NCBI RefSeq assembly: GCF_009730915.1
Contig: NC_052475.1
Location: forward strand, 20,766,285-20,830,284
Direction of reading: 5' to 3'
From: Dioscorea cayenensis subsp. rotundata
Lineage: Eukaryota; Streptophyta; Magnoliopsida; Dioscoreales; Dioscoreaceae
DNA: 64,000 bases
Positions within the stretch are counted from its first letter, which is position 1, and each line of letters begins with the position of its first letter. Both the position numbers and the translations under genes were made by a program. Positions 17,061-30,662 of this stretch are shown piece after piece. The notes beneath the pieces were generated by a model, which had not been told where the DNA came from, did not search any database, and was given only the letters and a program-made list of their open reading frames with translations.

Positions 17061-20000
17061 CTATTCCAAACTTTAAAAATATAAATAAAATATTATTTAT
17101 TAATATTTATAATTTATATATTTTTCATTTATACATTTTCACTTTTAAAAAATATTTGATTTTCAATTTATATATTAAAAGATTAAAACAAACATAAGTC
17201 TTAAATTGAGTAAGTTTTTCTATATAATAATAAAAATAAGAATATGCCTTAATTCTTTATTTATATATTTTTTTTAAAGAAAATAAAAAAAAGGTATAGA
17301 ATGATATATAGAGATTTTTAGGACAAGTTGGGGTATAGAAAATATTAGGTATAGATAGAATAATGTAAAAAAAGGTATGGAAAATTAAAAAAAAAAGAAT
17401 ATTTAACTTAAGTCTCCATTTACAAATAAATCATTCATAGGAAAATTTCTAATTTTTACAAGAAAACAAAAACCTGAACAAATTCAAAGTGTTTGAAGAC
17501 CAACGAAACCCTAATCCCATCTCAAAGCTATAAATTCCCCTTATTATTGGATTGAGAGGGAGCAAATTTAAAAATATTTTTTTATGAAAAGATAAAAAAT
17601 TATATTTTTATCCTAAAAATTAAAAGTAAAACCAAAAATTTAGTATGTATTAGAAATTATATTATCATCACTATTAATGCATTAATTTTAAGGTGCCACT
17701 ATAACCTATACCCGAATCCGCTTGGTAAGTGCATCCGACTTGTTTATGACTCAAAATCGGATTTTCTATTTGCATCTATTATAACGTGGGTTTAGATCCG
17801 ACACGGCTTCATCCTCAATTACACGGGGGTTTCCAAAGATAAACAAAGTTGCTCTCTTCATCGCTCTTTCATATCCTAGATTTTCAAAGGTTTTTCTACA
17901 ATTTTCGGTGAGCTCTAAATCCTTCTGCTAGATATTCAAATCTTGTGGTATTTCTTCTCTAATCTGCGGTTTCATTTTGGCTATTAGGTCCAGAAAACCA
18001 AACCCTAAACCGTGAGAGGAGATGGAGCAAAGGATACTTCAATTATAGTTTCATTCCCTGCCAATTGCTTTTTCTGCTTGGTATTCCGTTTGTTGCATCA
18101 AATTGATGTTCTCACTATCGAAAGTAAGTTTGCTCTTGAATTCAACCCAGTTATGGTGTTGTTTCTGGATTTCTACATGTTATTTGATATTTGGAAATCA
18201 ATCTCTTGTGATAATTTACTCAAGAAATATTTTGAGAGCTGTTGGGCATTGTTGTTGGACATTGCATCTTAGTAGAGGCCTTTTGGAAGTCCCACATAAT
18301 CATTGTTTTAATAGTTTATTGAGTGTTCTTTATCACTTAGACTTTTTTTTAATATGCCTTATCTTCTCTTTTAGGGCCGACATGCATATATTTATCAAAG
18401 GCTCATAGTTTGTTGTGCATTGAATCAACCAGTGATTCACTTCAAGCAAAAGGAAAAAGATATTAGAAAAGCAACTAGCTTGGAGGTGACTAAGGTGTGT
18501 GAATCTGCAAAGACTTTGTACGTAGTAGAACATATTTTGCCCCTTCATGTATCTTGATTAACTCAATGGTGAGATATCTTCTTGTTCTTGGTGGCTTTGT
18601 AGCCTTTCTCTTTTGTCTCGCATTTCTTTTGCTTTGTTTTTGTGTATCTTTGCTTTGCTTTGCAGAGCAGGGCAATGTGTGGGGGTGTTGTTTGGGTTGT
18701 GGTTTTGAAGATGTTGCATAGGTTGTTGTTTGTGTTTATCTTTTTCAAGATTGAAACCTTTTCTTTTATCTTTCTTTATTTCTTGGATTCCTTTTTTGCT
18801 CTTTCTTGCTTGGTTGCTTTCTTTTTTGCTTTGTTTTTGGTTTATGGATATTAGGTTTTTGAGATGCATTTCTTGGAGAAAAAAATGATGGGTTTTGATT
18901 ACAAAAATAGAAATATGGGTTTTGCTACATAATCTTGTAGCACCAATGGCATCATTTTGGTAATTTAAAAGAAATGGGACTTCTTGTACTGCCAGTATTT
19001 TATGACAAGTCCGTAGGGGTGGGTTGAGTTCTTGATTAGAGTAAATGTTATGATGAGATTCTCTTTGGTTTGCCCTTCTTTAAAATGAGAATTTGATGAT
19101 GTTTTGCATACCATTTTTGGTCTTTGAGACTTACTACTGGATCTTTTTTAGCATGTCCGAGCGTTGTTGCTAATCTTAATCTATTAAAAATTGTTTACCG
19201 CTTTGCCTGTTATGTAATGTTATATGTTTTTAGTGTGAGTTTTCCAACTTTTATTAGCTATTTCTTCAACGTCTTGTTGTCTTCTTACCATTTTACTGGT
19301 TCTGTGATAAACCTTAATAAAATTAAAGTTGAGTGCTTAATAAGAAGCTTGTTTTTAATTTGCTTTGTATACCAAACAAGAAACAATTAAACTTTTATAA
19401 TATATTTAATATTTTTTAATCTGAAAAAGGTTCTCATACATTGACTACTCATAATTAATATATTTGAAACTGTTGATTCCGAGATCCATGTGCTTTATGT
19501 TATTAAGATTGAGATGCTGAAATGTTTGGATAGAAAATTAAAGTTGAGAATGAAATTATCTTGACGGCAAACACATTATATTTGGAAAGTGCATCATATA
19601 GATCAACTGAATAACCACCACACACACAATTATTTGATCTCTTCAGTATAGTTGATTTCATTTATCAGTAAAGTTGATACAAGAATTTACCATTGAAATG
19701 AAGATGATGCTCTCTTACGTTTGTTCTTCATCTGGATAATAATCTTCCTAATATCCTGGCCTTCTTACTTCAATGATATCTGATGAAAACTTATAACTTC
19801 TAATTCACTAGACTTCTCAACCACAACTTTTATAATTCATTTTTGTAAGCTATGGAAATCAAACTATGACACGGAGAATGCACTTCTAATTAAAAAAGAA
19901 AACTTGGTCTTTAATCCAATTATATTATTTAAATTAATTTAAATTTATTTTCAGATTTATTTAATTTTATTAAAAATATTTTGGATTTTAAATATGTTTA

Positions 20001-20484
20001 TAATTTTAATGAAAAAATTATTATATAAATTAGATAGTAAAATTTATATATGCTTAGAATTTATAAATAATATTCAGTCAATTCTTTTGTGATTGCAGAT
20101 TCGGGTGGACCATAGATTTGAAATTCTTTGGTGATTTCCAAATTGAATTTTGCGCTCTTGTTAATGGTACACATATCTCTTTTTAATTTGTCATAAAATG
20201 CAATTTGGAGTTATGTTGAAGTAAAAAATATTAATTTTATCCCATTCTAATATTATCAAATGATTCCAATTTTGATACTAGTTTGTTCTTTTTAAGCATG
20301 GATTTATTGATGGAATTGCATGTAGACCTTTCGCTCATATTTGTATGACCATACTGGTTTACTAGTAAGGGGAAATAATGCTACATTAATTTAATTGTAC
20401 AAATACTTGATAATTTGAATATTTTTAATTGTACAAATAATTTTAATACAATGTTGTGTTTTTTTTTCTTTTTAGACTTGAAAC
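17061..20484 (+). other. CACTA 5' region, no assignable gene
   Basis: AT-rich sequence between the left subterminal array and the first transposase codons. A stretch at about 17820-18010 (pyrimidine-rich, then AAACCCTAAACC) looks like a transcript leader, and it may be the untranslated first exon of the transposase gene with introns following. Open frames here are low in complexity and show no family signature on either strand. Confidence 0.4.
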
Positions 20485-22615
20485 ATGGTTAGAGATCGGT
20501 CTTGGATGTATTGCCGTAGGGATTGGGCATCATTCATCAATGATGAATTTATAAAGGGAGTAGAGGAATTTATTGTCTTTGCATATTCTCAAAATGGTAT
20601 TGTTAGTGGGGATTCTATGAGATGTCCTTGTCATCTATGTGAAAATAGCATGTTTTAGATTGTTGATATAGTTCATAGACACCTTTACTATAATGGATTT
20701 ATGCTTGGTTATACAACTTGGACTTCTCATGGAGAATATGAAATTAGACAATCTTCTAGATATGGAGATGAACACGTTGACACAATGTCTCAAGTGGAAT
20801 CCCAAAATCTATATACTCAGTTGATTATGGATTTTATGGGCCCAACTTTTAATATTCTTCCCTATCATGGTAGTAGCTCAAGTTTTGTGGAAGAAGAACC
20901 CAATCCAAAGGTGGCTGCATTCTATTCTTTATTGCATGATGTAGATGAACCATTATATCAAAGTTGTGGCCAGTACACAAAGTTATCAACTTTATCAAAT
21001 TACTAAATTTAAAGAATGAATTTAACATGAGCGAAGCATGTTTTGTTCGTCTTGTGGTGATCATTAAGAATATGCTTCCAGAAGATGCATGCCCACTTGA
21101 CAACTTTTATAGAAGAAAACAGAAGATGAAAAATCTTGGTATAGGGTTATGAGAATATTCATGTTTGTCAAAACAATTGCATGTTGTTTTATAAAGAAGC
21201 CGATGAACTTAACCACTGTTTTGTTTATGGGTATCCTCAGTATAAGATGAGACAAATGAAGAAATTTAAAAAGGGGAAGCAAAAGGAGATTCCATGCAAA
21301 ATTTTACGTTATTTGCCACTTATACCTAGACTTTAAAAACTTTATATATTAGCAAAGACTGCTGAAGACATGACATGACATGTAACTAATCAAAGCACTG
21401 ATGGAGTACTTAGGCATCCTATTGATGGGGAGGCATGGCAACACTTCAATGAAACATATCCATCTTTTAGTCAAGAACCATGTAATGTGAGACTCGGGTT
21501 ATGTGCGGATAGTTTTAGTTCTTTTGGACCTGCAACAAAACCATATTCTATTTGGCCAGTAATGATTGTTGTGTACAATTTACCTCCTTGGATGTGCATG
21601 AAGCAACCATACATATTTCTTAATATGGTTATTCCAAGGGAAATAAGGTCCAGGCCAAAACATTGACATGTTCTTCCAGCCTTTGATAGATGAGTTGAAA
21701 AATCTAAGGGTTGATGGTATCCTGACGTATGATGCTTTTAAGTAACATAATTTCACAATGAGAGCATCATTGTTATGGACAATTAATGATTTCCCGACTT
21801 ATGGCATGTTGTCTGGTTGGAGTACTCACAGAACTTTATTATGCCCTTATTGCATGGGGCATATTAAGTCCTTCAGGTTGGTTCATGGTAGGAAGCCATG
21901 CTTTTTTTTATTGTCATCTCCAATTTTTGCGAAGAGATCATTCTTTTAGGAGAAAAAAATATAAATTTTCAAAAAGACTTGAGCATGACTATCTAATTCC
22001 TCGATTATTAGGTGAAGAAATATTGACACAGTTGAATTGCTTTCTAGATATTACATGTGGCACTAAATGCAATGAAGAGAAGCTTATAGGGTTCAGAGAA
22101 AGTCGTAATTGGGTGAAGAAAAGTATATTTTGGAAATTACCTTAATGGCACACAAATCTTATACGCCATAATTTAGATGTGATGCATATTGAAAGAAATA
22201 TCTTTGAGTATATATTTAATATGATGATGGGTATAAAGGGCAAAACAAAAGAAAACATAAAAGCTCGTACGGATGTGGCGGTGTATTGCAATCGTAAAGA
22301 ATTGGAATTGATAGAAACTAATGGTTGTGTTTACATCCCACAAGACTCGTACACTTTGAGTAAAGAAGATAGGAAACGCATTTGCACATGGGTGAAACAG
22401 TTAAAACTTCATAATGGTTTTGCATCAAATATATCTTAGTGTGTAAATGAAGCTAAATGCAAGTTTTATGAGTTGAAAAATCATGACTGTCATGTTTTCA
22501 TGCAACGTTTGCTGCCAATTATCATGCGTGATATGGTTCCCAACTCTATATATGACGCAATCACTGAGTTGTCACATTTTTTAGGGATTTATGCTCAACT
22601 AAAATACACATAGTG

Positions 22616-24502
22616 TGATAAGTGCTTGTGTATTAGTAATATGAAGTATTCTTTTCTTACGATGAGCATTACTTTTATCAGGTTTTAGCGCTAATACATG
22701 TGTATTTGTGATACTTTCGTGCATATAGGTTTGTGAAGCTAAGTATTAAGAAAAAAAGCCCAAGTAGATGGTGAATGCACTCTTTGGTGGAATCTTCGAA
22801 GGAACAAACACGAAGACACAAGTTAGGTTCGAAGATACGTGAATGTGTGTCAACCTCCATGTATTCAAGTAATTACAATGAGTTGGAGGGGCATGAAGGC
22901 AGTCGCATTTGCGTATCCCGACTTGTGCATTGATAGCAAGATCTTCACCAATGAGATTTTTTATTGAAGAAGCGTCGCGATCTACGACATAGACGTGTAC
23001 CCGTTTATGTTGCCTCGATGAAAAATATGGAATCGGGAGTGTTTTGGCGGGGTACTTTAGCAGGTACTGTAGAAATGCACTGTAGCACTTACTGTTCACA
23101 ACTGGCCAAAAATCAGGATTCTAGAGAATCCATACGGGCGTGTGGAAATTCCACATGCCCGTATGAAAATTCCACAGTGGCGTGTGAAAAATCCACAGGC
23201 CCGTGTGAATGCCCGATTACAGCCCTATTTAAGCCGTGATTCAGCCCGATTTTGGGGGCCATTTTTCATCCTTCTCTCCAACTTTTCTCCCTCCTTTTGG
23301 GAGCCCGTCGGCTAGGGTTTAGAGAGGCTTTTGGCAAGTATTTGGAGTCATCCTACGGATTCGATATCGCGCTTCTCTTGGAAGAAGGTTATTGGGGGAG
23401 CTTTCGTCGGTATCGATCCGGCGAGGTGTGCCCTAGGTCGGACAAAGGGGCCTTTGGAGAAGAAGAGGCTACTCCACAAGACCTATCGACACGAATACCG
23501 AGGGAGTTTTCCTATAGATTACTTGTTTTCACTTTCGATTTCATTATTAATTGTATCTTGCTCCATAGAGAGCTAAACCCCCTAGTGGGTACTTGGATTT
23601 TGTAAACCCTAGGATGTTTTTGTTTCATTGACCTTTTATTATGCTTTCCTTAATTGATGTCTCTAATTTAGTTCTAATTTTGAATGCTTGTTGAATGATT
23701 TCTCCCTTAGAGTTATACTAGGGTTGAGAGACCATCTTGGTAACCTTTGTGGATGAGTGACACACCATGAGGGTTAGACAAAGCAAGGTTGGAGAGGGTC
23801 GAGAGGGTGAGTCGAGAGGTAGCGGAGCGTTCCCTTTCTCTTCTGATGTTATTTATCCTACCTCCACGTTCCAAGAGTTCTTTGATATCATAGTAGAGTA
23901 AAGGGCTAAGAGATGAACTCTGCTGGGGCTTAGTTGCGCGAGCAACAGAGTAAAGCGTTGAAGTGACTTTAGCACCTGTGGCTTAATTGTGACTAGGGAT
24001 CTTTCGCCTGGACCAAAGGGTTAGATCTACACATAAGAATAGGGTTTATCACCTGGAATCCCTGGAACGTCTTACAACTTTACACAGTGTGAGGTGTTGA
24101 GACTGTTTGATTTCTCCGCCAGGGCATAGTGTAGAGTTAGTTGCGGTTGACCTTAGGTTTGGAACCGTGTATTCAAGGATGTCCACGACTTATTAAGCAT
24201 CAATTAAGAGACATAATAGTTGGTCTTGCACTTGAAACATTAGTCCTAGGGGGAGCATTGTCCGAGTACCCCACTTTTATCGATTGTCTTTTCTCTCACT
24301 TATTTGTGCCTCTCATTCTTGTTTCTTTTATTTCTGTTTACATTACATTTCATCAACATAATCATTGTTCATCTTCACTTGGTTAAGTAGCAATTTTAGT
24401 ATTTTTATTCCCTACTCCCTGTGGATACGATACCCATTCACCTGGGATTTATTACTTCGACAAATCTGTGCACTTGCGGGTAACACGCAAGGGGCGTTGT
24501 CA
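22616..24502. mobile_element. Solo LTR 1, nested in the CACTA transposase gene
   Basis: Begins TGATAAGTGCTTG and ends GGCGTTGTCA, with perfect 5-bp duplications TAGTG at 22611-22615 and 24503-24507. No internal retroviral genes or second LTR are present, so this is a 1.9-kb solo LTR left by LTR-LTR recombination. It shares start, end and several internal phrases with solo LTR 2, for example GGGAGCATTG followed by CCGAGTACC. Orientation cannot be fixed from coding sequence, but plus-strand direction is suggested by CTATTTAAG near 23224 followed by a leader-like region. It splits the DUF4218 region in two. Confidence 0.93.
23131..23165. repeat. 35-bp palindrome in solo LTR 1
   Basis: Arms CATACGGGCGTGTGGAA and TTCCACATGCCCGTATG pair at 16 of 17 positions around one central base. 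Related half-sites (GGCGTGTGAAA, CAGGCCCGTGTGAA) follow within 50 bp, so the region is a cluster of inverted CGTGTGGAA-type motifs upstream of the probable TATA-like site. Confidence 0.85.
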
Positions 24503-27500
24503 TAGTGCATGTGGAAAAATTGAAAGTTACCATTGTTGAAACAATATGCAAACTAGAAAAAAAATTTCCCATGTATTTTTTGACTCAATGGAACATTTGC
24601 TAATACACTTACCTTATGAGGCTAAGGTTGGAGAACCGGTGCAATATCGTTGGATGTATTTGTTTGAAAGGTAGCATTTCTTTTTCATTTTCTTTACTCT
24701 TTGGTTAATTACAAATAAAAGCCTATTCTAATATTTTTACATTGTAACTTAAACCTTATAGTTCCTTTTATGATGTTTAGATTTTTTTTTTTTGCATCAT
24801 TTAAAGAAAAAGGTGAAAAATCAAGCATGTGTGGAAGGATTTATATGTGAGGCATATATCGAAGAAGAAATCTCATTATTTTGTTCGATGCTTTTGAATC
24901 TACTATGGAAACAAGATTAAATCGTGTACCTCGCAATGATGATGGTGGAGATGTTAAATCTGTAGGACGAAGAACATTATGCTGCAGAACTATATGTACT
25001 TATGAATTGCGAGGAGATGTATCCATATATGGAGTAAGTATTATTTTGTAACTAGTATTTATGGCACAAAATATAAATTTAAACTTAATCAATATCACTA
25101 ACTTTATTTTCTTAAATATAGGATGTTCGATGAAATGGCGAAAAAAGAATGTGCGAAAAAAGAAATTACGAGATACAAGATTTCCAAAATGGTTTAGACA
25201 ATTTGTAAGTTTTGTATAAAGATATGGTTGTATTACTAGTGAATGCATATATTTGTGACATAAAATATTGTTCTATGTCTTACACTTTTTTAGATGGCAA
25301 CACATAAAGATGAAATTGATTCTTGTGTTGTCGAAATGTCATATGGTCCTGGACGAATTGCTTTATGTTACAAAGGTTATTTTATAAATTGTTTCAAGTT
25401 CCACATGCAAGACTATGGGAAAAACCGCAATACAAAAAATAGTGGAGTTTGCGTAAAAGAGAGTTCTTCTAATGATCATGAGAGAGATTTTTATGGTGTC
25501 TTCAAGGATATTATCCAATTAGAATATTTTGTTGTTGGAAACAAGGTTATACTTTTTAAATGTCATTGGTTTGACATGGAAAGAGGGGTTAAGTTTGATC
25601 CTCGTCATGGTCTTGTTGAAATTAAACACAAATCAATACTTCATAGTAGTGAACCATTTGTTTTAGCTAATGAAGATCAATAAGTTTGGTATATTCCTTA
25701 TCCCTCTAGTAAGAGAGATCGCCGTGATTGATGGGTAGTTTTCAAAACAAAGGCAAGGAATACATTTCATGTTTATACAAGGAAGACTAATGAAGAAAGT
25801 ACAGCTAATTTAGTTGATGACATTTATTAAGAAAATGAAATGTGCATTTCTACATATATTACTCCTTTAAAGGGACTTAAACACCCAATTGTTCTTGCTA
25901 ATGGTATATTTGAGGAGATAATTTCATTTGTCGAAGAACGACAAGAAGATGAACATGAAGTTGATGAAGATGGAGATTAAAATGGCGATGAAGACGGGGA
26001 TGAAGCAAACATGTGGATGATGGAGATGAATTTGAAAATGATGAAGAAAATTATTTTCATTACTACGATGATAATTGAGAGCTTTTAATATATTATTTGT
26101 CAAGGACATATATATATTTCTATATGTAAACTTATCGATGATATTTTATCAATTTGCCTATTGCTCATGAAAAATATTAATCTGTACATTTATTTTAAGT
26201 TTTTGGACTAATCTCACCATAATATTTTTAGTTTTCCAATTTGTTATGCAAAAGCTTATGGCATTAGGCTGCAACTTATTTCATGAAAAAATTATCTTGC
26301 TTATGTTTGCAATTTGTCTAATGTAGTCATTAACATATAGATTAAATGTGTGTTTTTTTTGTTGTTCATGAATATTGATTAATTTTTGTGCGTATCTTTC
26401 GGTTATTGTGATAGTCACTAATGTAATTCATATGTTAATTTAGTCATTAACATATAGATTGAATGTATGTTTTTTTGTTGTTCATGAATATTGTTTAATT
26501 TTTGTATTAATGTGTAGCTAAAGATTACCATTGTTAATTGGTCCTAACAATTAATTTTTTTTTGCAATAGTGTTGCAATGGTTAAATCAAAAGATCCCAA
26601 GACCATAAATAAAAGTAAAGTTCAAGCAAGTGAAACAAGCAACACTCGCCCTACAAGGAATTCTGCATATCATCCACATTTGAAAGTAACTTCCTCTATT
26701 CAGCCCACTACGGAACCATTTATGATGGCACCTTCTATGGGTAGTCCAAGCAATCAACCATTGACAAATAATAATCCACCACTTGAACCAATAGTAAATG
26801 AGATATTGGAATTAGGTTCTGGTGGATTATCAACTACAGTTGAGGATGTTACAAGACAAGATATACAACGCGAAACAAAGGGTCCTACTTTAGGAAGAAT
26901 CACTCCAGAAGATGCAAACAAAAAACATACTTTGACAATTCTTGGTAATAGGTAATTTGAAAACATTTGGATGTAATGTGATATATTCACAAATGATTTT
27001 TTTCTTTGGGTTTATTAACTATTTTTTTGTTTTTATACTTTTATTGTTTAATGGCTAACTATAACTTGTCACAGTGTTTTTGTGAAGAAAGGGGTGTCAT
27101 CAACTATTGTCAAAATAATTAAAAATTCTTTTACCAGGGTGTGGCTAACATGGAAAAAAAATTCCATATGATGTAAAAGAAGCTATGTGGAAGAAATTTG
27201 GGGTAACTATCAATTGTGTGTATTTTGTCTTAACTTGATTTACTTCCTTAAACCTTAAATTTTATTTTTATGTATATGACTTCTAATTATTAATGCCCAA
27301 CATTAGGAATTTTTTAATTGGTCCTTACAAGAGGAACCAAATGTACAAAGAGTATGGGAAAAGACATGTAAGGAGCAATTCAAAGACACATTGAATGGTG
27401 AAAGAACAAAAACTATGGAAGAAGCGGTGTCACTAATATTGTTGATATTAAGAATTGTAAAGGAATGAAAGGAATTGGATGCCAACTAAAATTTGGTATG

Positions 27501-27578
27501 CTTTGATAGATACAGTTTGGAGTACAGAGAGTTAGGAAAACAAATCCAAGAAAACATTGCCCAATCGTTTAACTCAAA

Positions 27579-28286
27579 GGGCCCGTTTGATCCCCGAAAA
27601 TATAAGGGACAAGACAACACCAATCCTCTTATCCCTTGTTTGATTTGCAAATGTGATTGGGTACAACACAAAAGGATATTGGAGTACAGTACAAAAGAGC
27701 AAACAATCTATCCCACCAAATCCATGGTACAAATTTTAAGCTATGGGACAGCACAAACAAATGTCAAATTTGCCCCATCAAAGGCTTTATTTATTTATTT
27801 ATTTTAACCTAAGTTTTGTAATAATGATCCAACATAGTAAAGAATTAGATAAAGTTAGTTAAGATATGAAGCATGTGGTGGATATATATATATATATGTA
27901 CTTATAATTTTTTCCATAAATGGCAAATATTATTATGAAAATTTTGTAATTGAGTCGCATGAAAATCAAATTATATTGAATTATGTTACAACATGTGATT
28001 TAAAATATATTTTGGTTTAATACATTTTGAAAATTTTAAAAATATATTTGTGGTGAGTAATTTAAATATTATCTTTTACCAACATAGTAGTATATAAAGG
28101 GTATTATTAGTAATTTTATATTTATTTGTCCTGTACTTGCCCCAATCAAATGAAGAATAGCACAAAAAAATTTGTACGGTTCTTTGAATGTCAAACAGAG
28201 TACAGGACAAGTTGTTGTGCTGTACTACAACCCCTTGTGTTGTGTTGTGCTCTTGTGATGTACCCACATGCGAATCAAACGGACCC
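27579..28286. mobile_element. 708-bp MITE-like element in the CACTA second gene
   Basis: Left end GGGCCCGTTTGATCCCCG pairs with the right end, whose reverse complement is GGGTCCGTTTGATTCGC. Coding-like sequence of the Transposase_24 gene stops at the left edge and resumes at the right edge. Flanks AACTCAAA and AAAAAAAA agree at 6 of 8 positions, compatible with a decayed 8-bp hAT duplication but not proof of it. No coding capacity. Confidence 0.72.
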
Positions 28287-28906
28287 AAAAAAAAAAGAAG
28301 TATAACGAGACACACTAGCAATTCTCGTTCATTTCTTGCTACTCAAAAGCTAATGGTATCTAACTTTTTCACTTCACTCATGTCATGGATTTAATTTTGC
28401 CAATTTATTATAGACACATTTGCAATAATTAAATTATATGTATAGTCTAATTAAAAACATTCCTTATGTAGGAAGAAGAGCTTCAACGACCAATACAATA
28501 TCCAGAATTGTTTGAGAGAACTCATAAACGGTCAAAAGGAAGTCGTGATTTTGTAGACAATAAATCCAAAGTTGTTAGTGTATGTTAATCATTAGCAATT
28601 CATTCCTTAAGTTGTGAATTGTTACTTCATATTTTGGTAAACTTAAATCAATTAATTTTTTTATGATTTTCACTTATTATAGGATAAATATCAATCTACA
28701 TTATCCGAAAAATATGGTGATAATACTTCTGATCATCCTGAGTTTGATCTAGAAGCATGGACATCATCAATTGGAGGAAAAATAGCTACTCGCACGCATG
28801 TATGTGGGTTTGGCACCATGGTGAATTCTAAAGCATTATTTGATACTAATTCTAGTGCAGTTGTATGCACAATTAACTCAATTTGTGATCCTTCTACTAG
28901 TACTCC

Positions 28907-30662
28907 TGATAAATGCTTGAGTAGACATATTTTTCTATATGTTTTACATGCATTGAGCATCATTTTTACTATGGTTTATGTCTCATATTGTGTATTTGGT
29001 GTTCTTTTATGCATATAGGTTGTGAATGCCTTGAAGAGTAAAAAAAGGAAGCAAAGATAGGCTATAAAGACACAATGTTGGGAGTTCTTGTTCAATTCAA
29101 GGATCAAGACATGAGAGCGAGTTCATAAAGCGTGGAGATGTGTGCCAACTTCCAAGAAGATTCAAGTCAATTCACTATTTGGAAGGGCACAAAGGCGACC
29201 CACATTTTCATATTCCTTCTCTTTGTGAAGATTGCAAGATCTCTCAAAGATACGTCGATGAAGAAAAGTTTTATAGTCTACCACATGGACGTGTGCCCAT
29301 GTGGCCTTAAGAGAAGAGTGTTCGGATCGCGTTTTGTGAAAAGTACTGTAGCAATTTCACTGTAGAAGTCATGTAGCAAAATTGTTGTTCACGCCGCCTG
29401 CGAAATTTCTGCACTGCACGTCAGCGTGGAAAAATCCACACGGCGGCGTGAGGGCACGTGATGAGCGTGATCTAAAAGCCCTATAAATAGCCCGTTTTGC
29501 CCTATTCTTTCTCATCTTTTTATGCGGCTCTTGAGGGTGAGAGCGGCTAGGGTTTGGAGAGGAGGTCTTTGCGGCTTTGAGGCGCTTCGTTACTAGCGTG
29601 ATCGTTCCTCCTCCGTCATAGCATCAAGGAAGCCACCGGTGAACCTAGCTTCGGAGTGGGTCCTTCAAGACGTCGAAGCTCTCCATCTAGGCCATCGGTT
29701 CATATATAAGGGGTTTATTTCTATGGTTTTAATGTACTTTCATTTATTGATGGTGTGTTTTGTATGTTGCTCCATGGAGGACTAAAACCCTAGAGGGTAT
29801 TTGGGCTTGTGAACACTAGGATTCTCATCTTTTGTGGATTTGCTTTGTGTTTCTATTTAATTCGAGTTTGATTAAGTTTCATTCTTGATTGTTTAATGCT
29901 TGCTTGCCTTATTGATCTTATGGTTATTTGGTTTGCATGATTTGTTGCCTTAGTGGGAGAGAGATCTCCATTAGGGTTAGAACCTCAAGATTGAAGAGCG
30001 GTTGAGAGGGTGAGTCATGAGATAGTGAAGTGTCCCCTTTCCCCTCCGATTGGTGTATTCTATCTCCATTCCCTACGCTCTATGCAACCATATTTGGTGG
30101 GAGGCGTGAGATTGCTCGATTTCTCCGCGGGACCTTGTAGGGGGTTAGGGTCCTTCGCAGGGAATTAGGGGTTGGATCAATCTTTTAGGAATTGGATACA
30201 CGGTTTGGAATCCCTAGAGTGCTTTCTGCGGTCATATGTGGTGTGAGGTGTTGAGATTGAGCGATTTTCTCCACCGGGACCTCGTGAGGGGACTAGTATC
30301 GATGATCTAGAGATGAGACCCGATTATGTTTGGATTTCCACGACTTAACTTACTCATCATAGAAACACTTTGCTTATCCGAGTACCTAATACACGAATCC
30401 TAGGGGAGCATTGCCCGAATACCCCCACTTTTCTTGATTGAGATTCTCCTTCCATTTTTACCCTTGCATATTTGTCTCCGGTATTCATTTCTTTTGCACA
30501 TTAGATCACCACACCTTTCCATTTCTCATTAGGGTTAGAAAGCGAGAGAAGAAGTCGATTACTAGTAGCCCTGTTCCCTCGTGGATTCGACTACCCACTC
30601 ACGGGTAATTATTACTTCGACACCCGTGCACTTGCGGTTTACACGCATATTCGAACGTGTCA
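28907..30662. mobile_element. Solo LTR 2, nested in the CACTA element
   Basis: Begins TGATAAATGCTTGAG and ends GAACGTGTCA, with perfect duplications ACTCC at 28902-28906 and 30663-30667. At 1756 bp it is a diverged relative of solo LTR 1: the terminal motifs, the TGCATATAGGTTGTGAA phrase and the GGGGAGCATTGCCCGA phrase are shared. TATAAATA lies at 29482-29489, a likely U3 TATA box, so its transcription would run on the plus strand. No internal region remains. Confidence 0.93.
29482..29489 (+). promoter_or_regulatory. TATA box of solo LTR 2
   Basis: TATAAATA in the context AGCCCTATAAATAGCCCG, placed about 575 bp into the LTR, where a U3 promoter is expected. The equivalent position of solo LTR 1 reads GCCCTATTTAAGCC, so the promoter block is conserved between the two copies. 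Confidence 0.5.

Larger units (their letters stand above)
20485..25970 (+). pseudogene. CACTA transposase (Transpos_assoc, TNP2, DUF4218, DUF4216), degenerate
   Basis: Starts at ATG 20485 (MVRDRSWMYCRRDWASF...), after a plausible acceptor. The transposase-associated domain follows with RCPCHLCEN and ends GFMLGYTTWTSHGE; an in-frame TAG at 20656 already breaks it. The TNP2 core is then recognisable in shifting frames: CKILRYLPLIPRL, FNETYPSFSQEP, IWPVMIVVYNLPPWMCMKQP, WTINDFPTYGMLSGWS, LVHGRKPCFF. DUF4218 follows (NLDVMHIERNIFEYI, MQRLLPIIMRDMVP). It is interrupted by the solo LTR at 22616-24502 and resumes at about 24525 with VTIVETICKLEKKFP and QYRWMYLFER. DUF4216 is at 25294-25683 (GYFINCFKFHMQ, NSGVCV, HWFDMERGVKFD, EPFVLANEDQ), then WYIPYPS after a stop. 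The enzyme would be the cut-and-paste transposase, but this copy cannot encode it. Confidence 0.88.

Noticed and set aside
18490..18870. Overlapping Lys/Gln-rich open frames on the minus strand
   Set aside because: They come from a T/C/G-biased stretch of CACTA DNA (TTTGCTTTG-like repeats) and resemble no protein family.
22616..30662. The two LTR-like blocks as a single LTR retrotransposon
   Set aside because: Each block has its own matching 5-bp duplication, and the DNA between them is CACTA coding sequence, not gag-pol.
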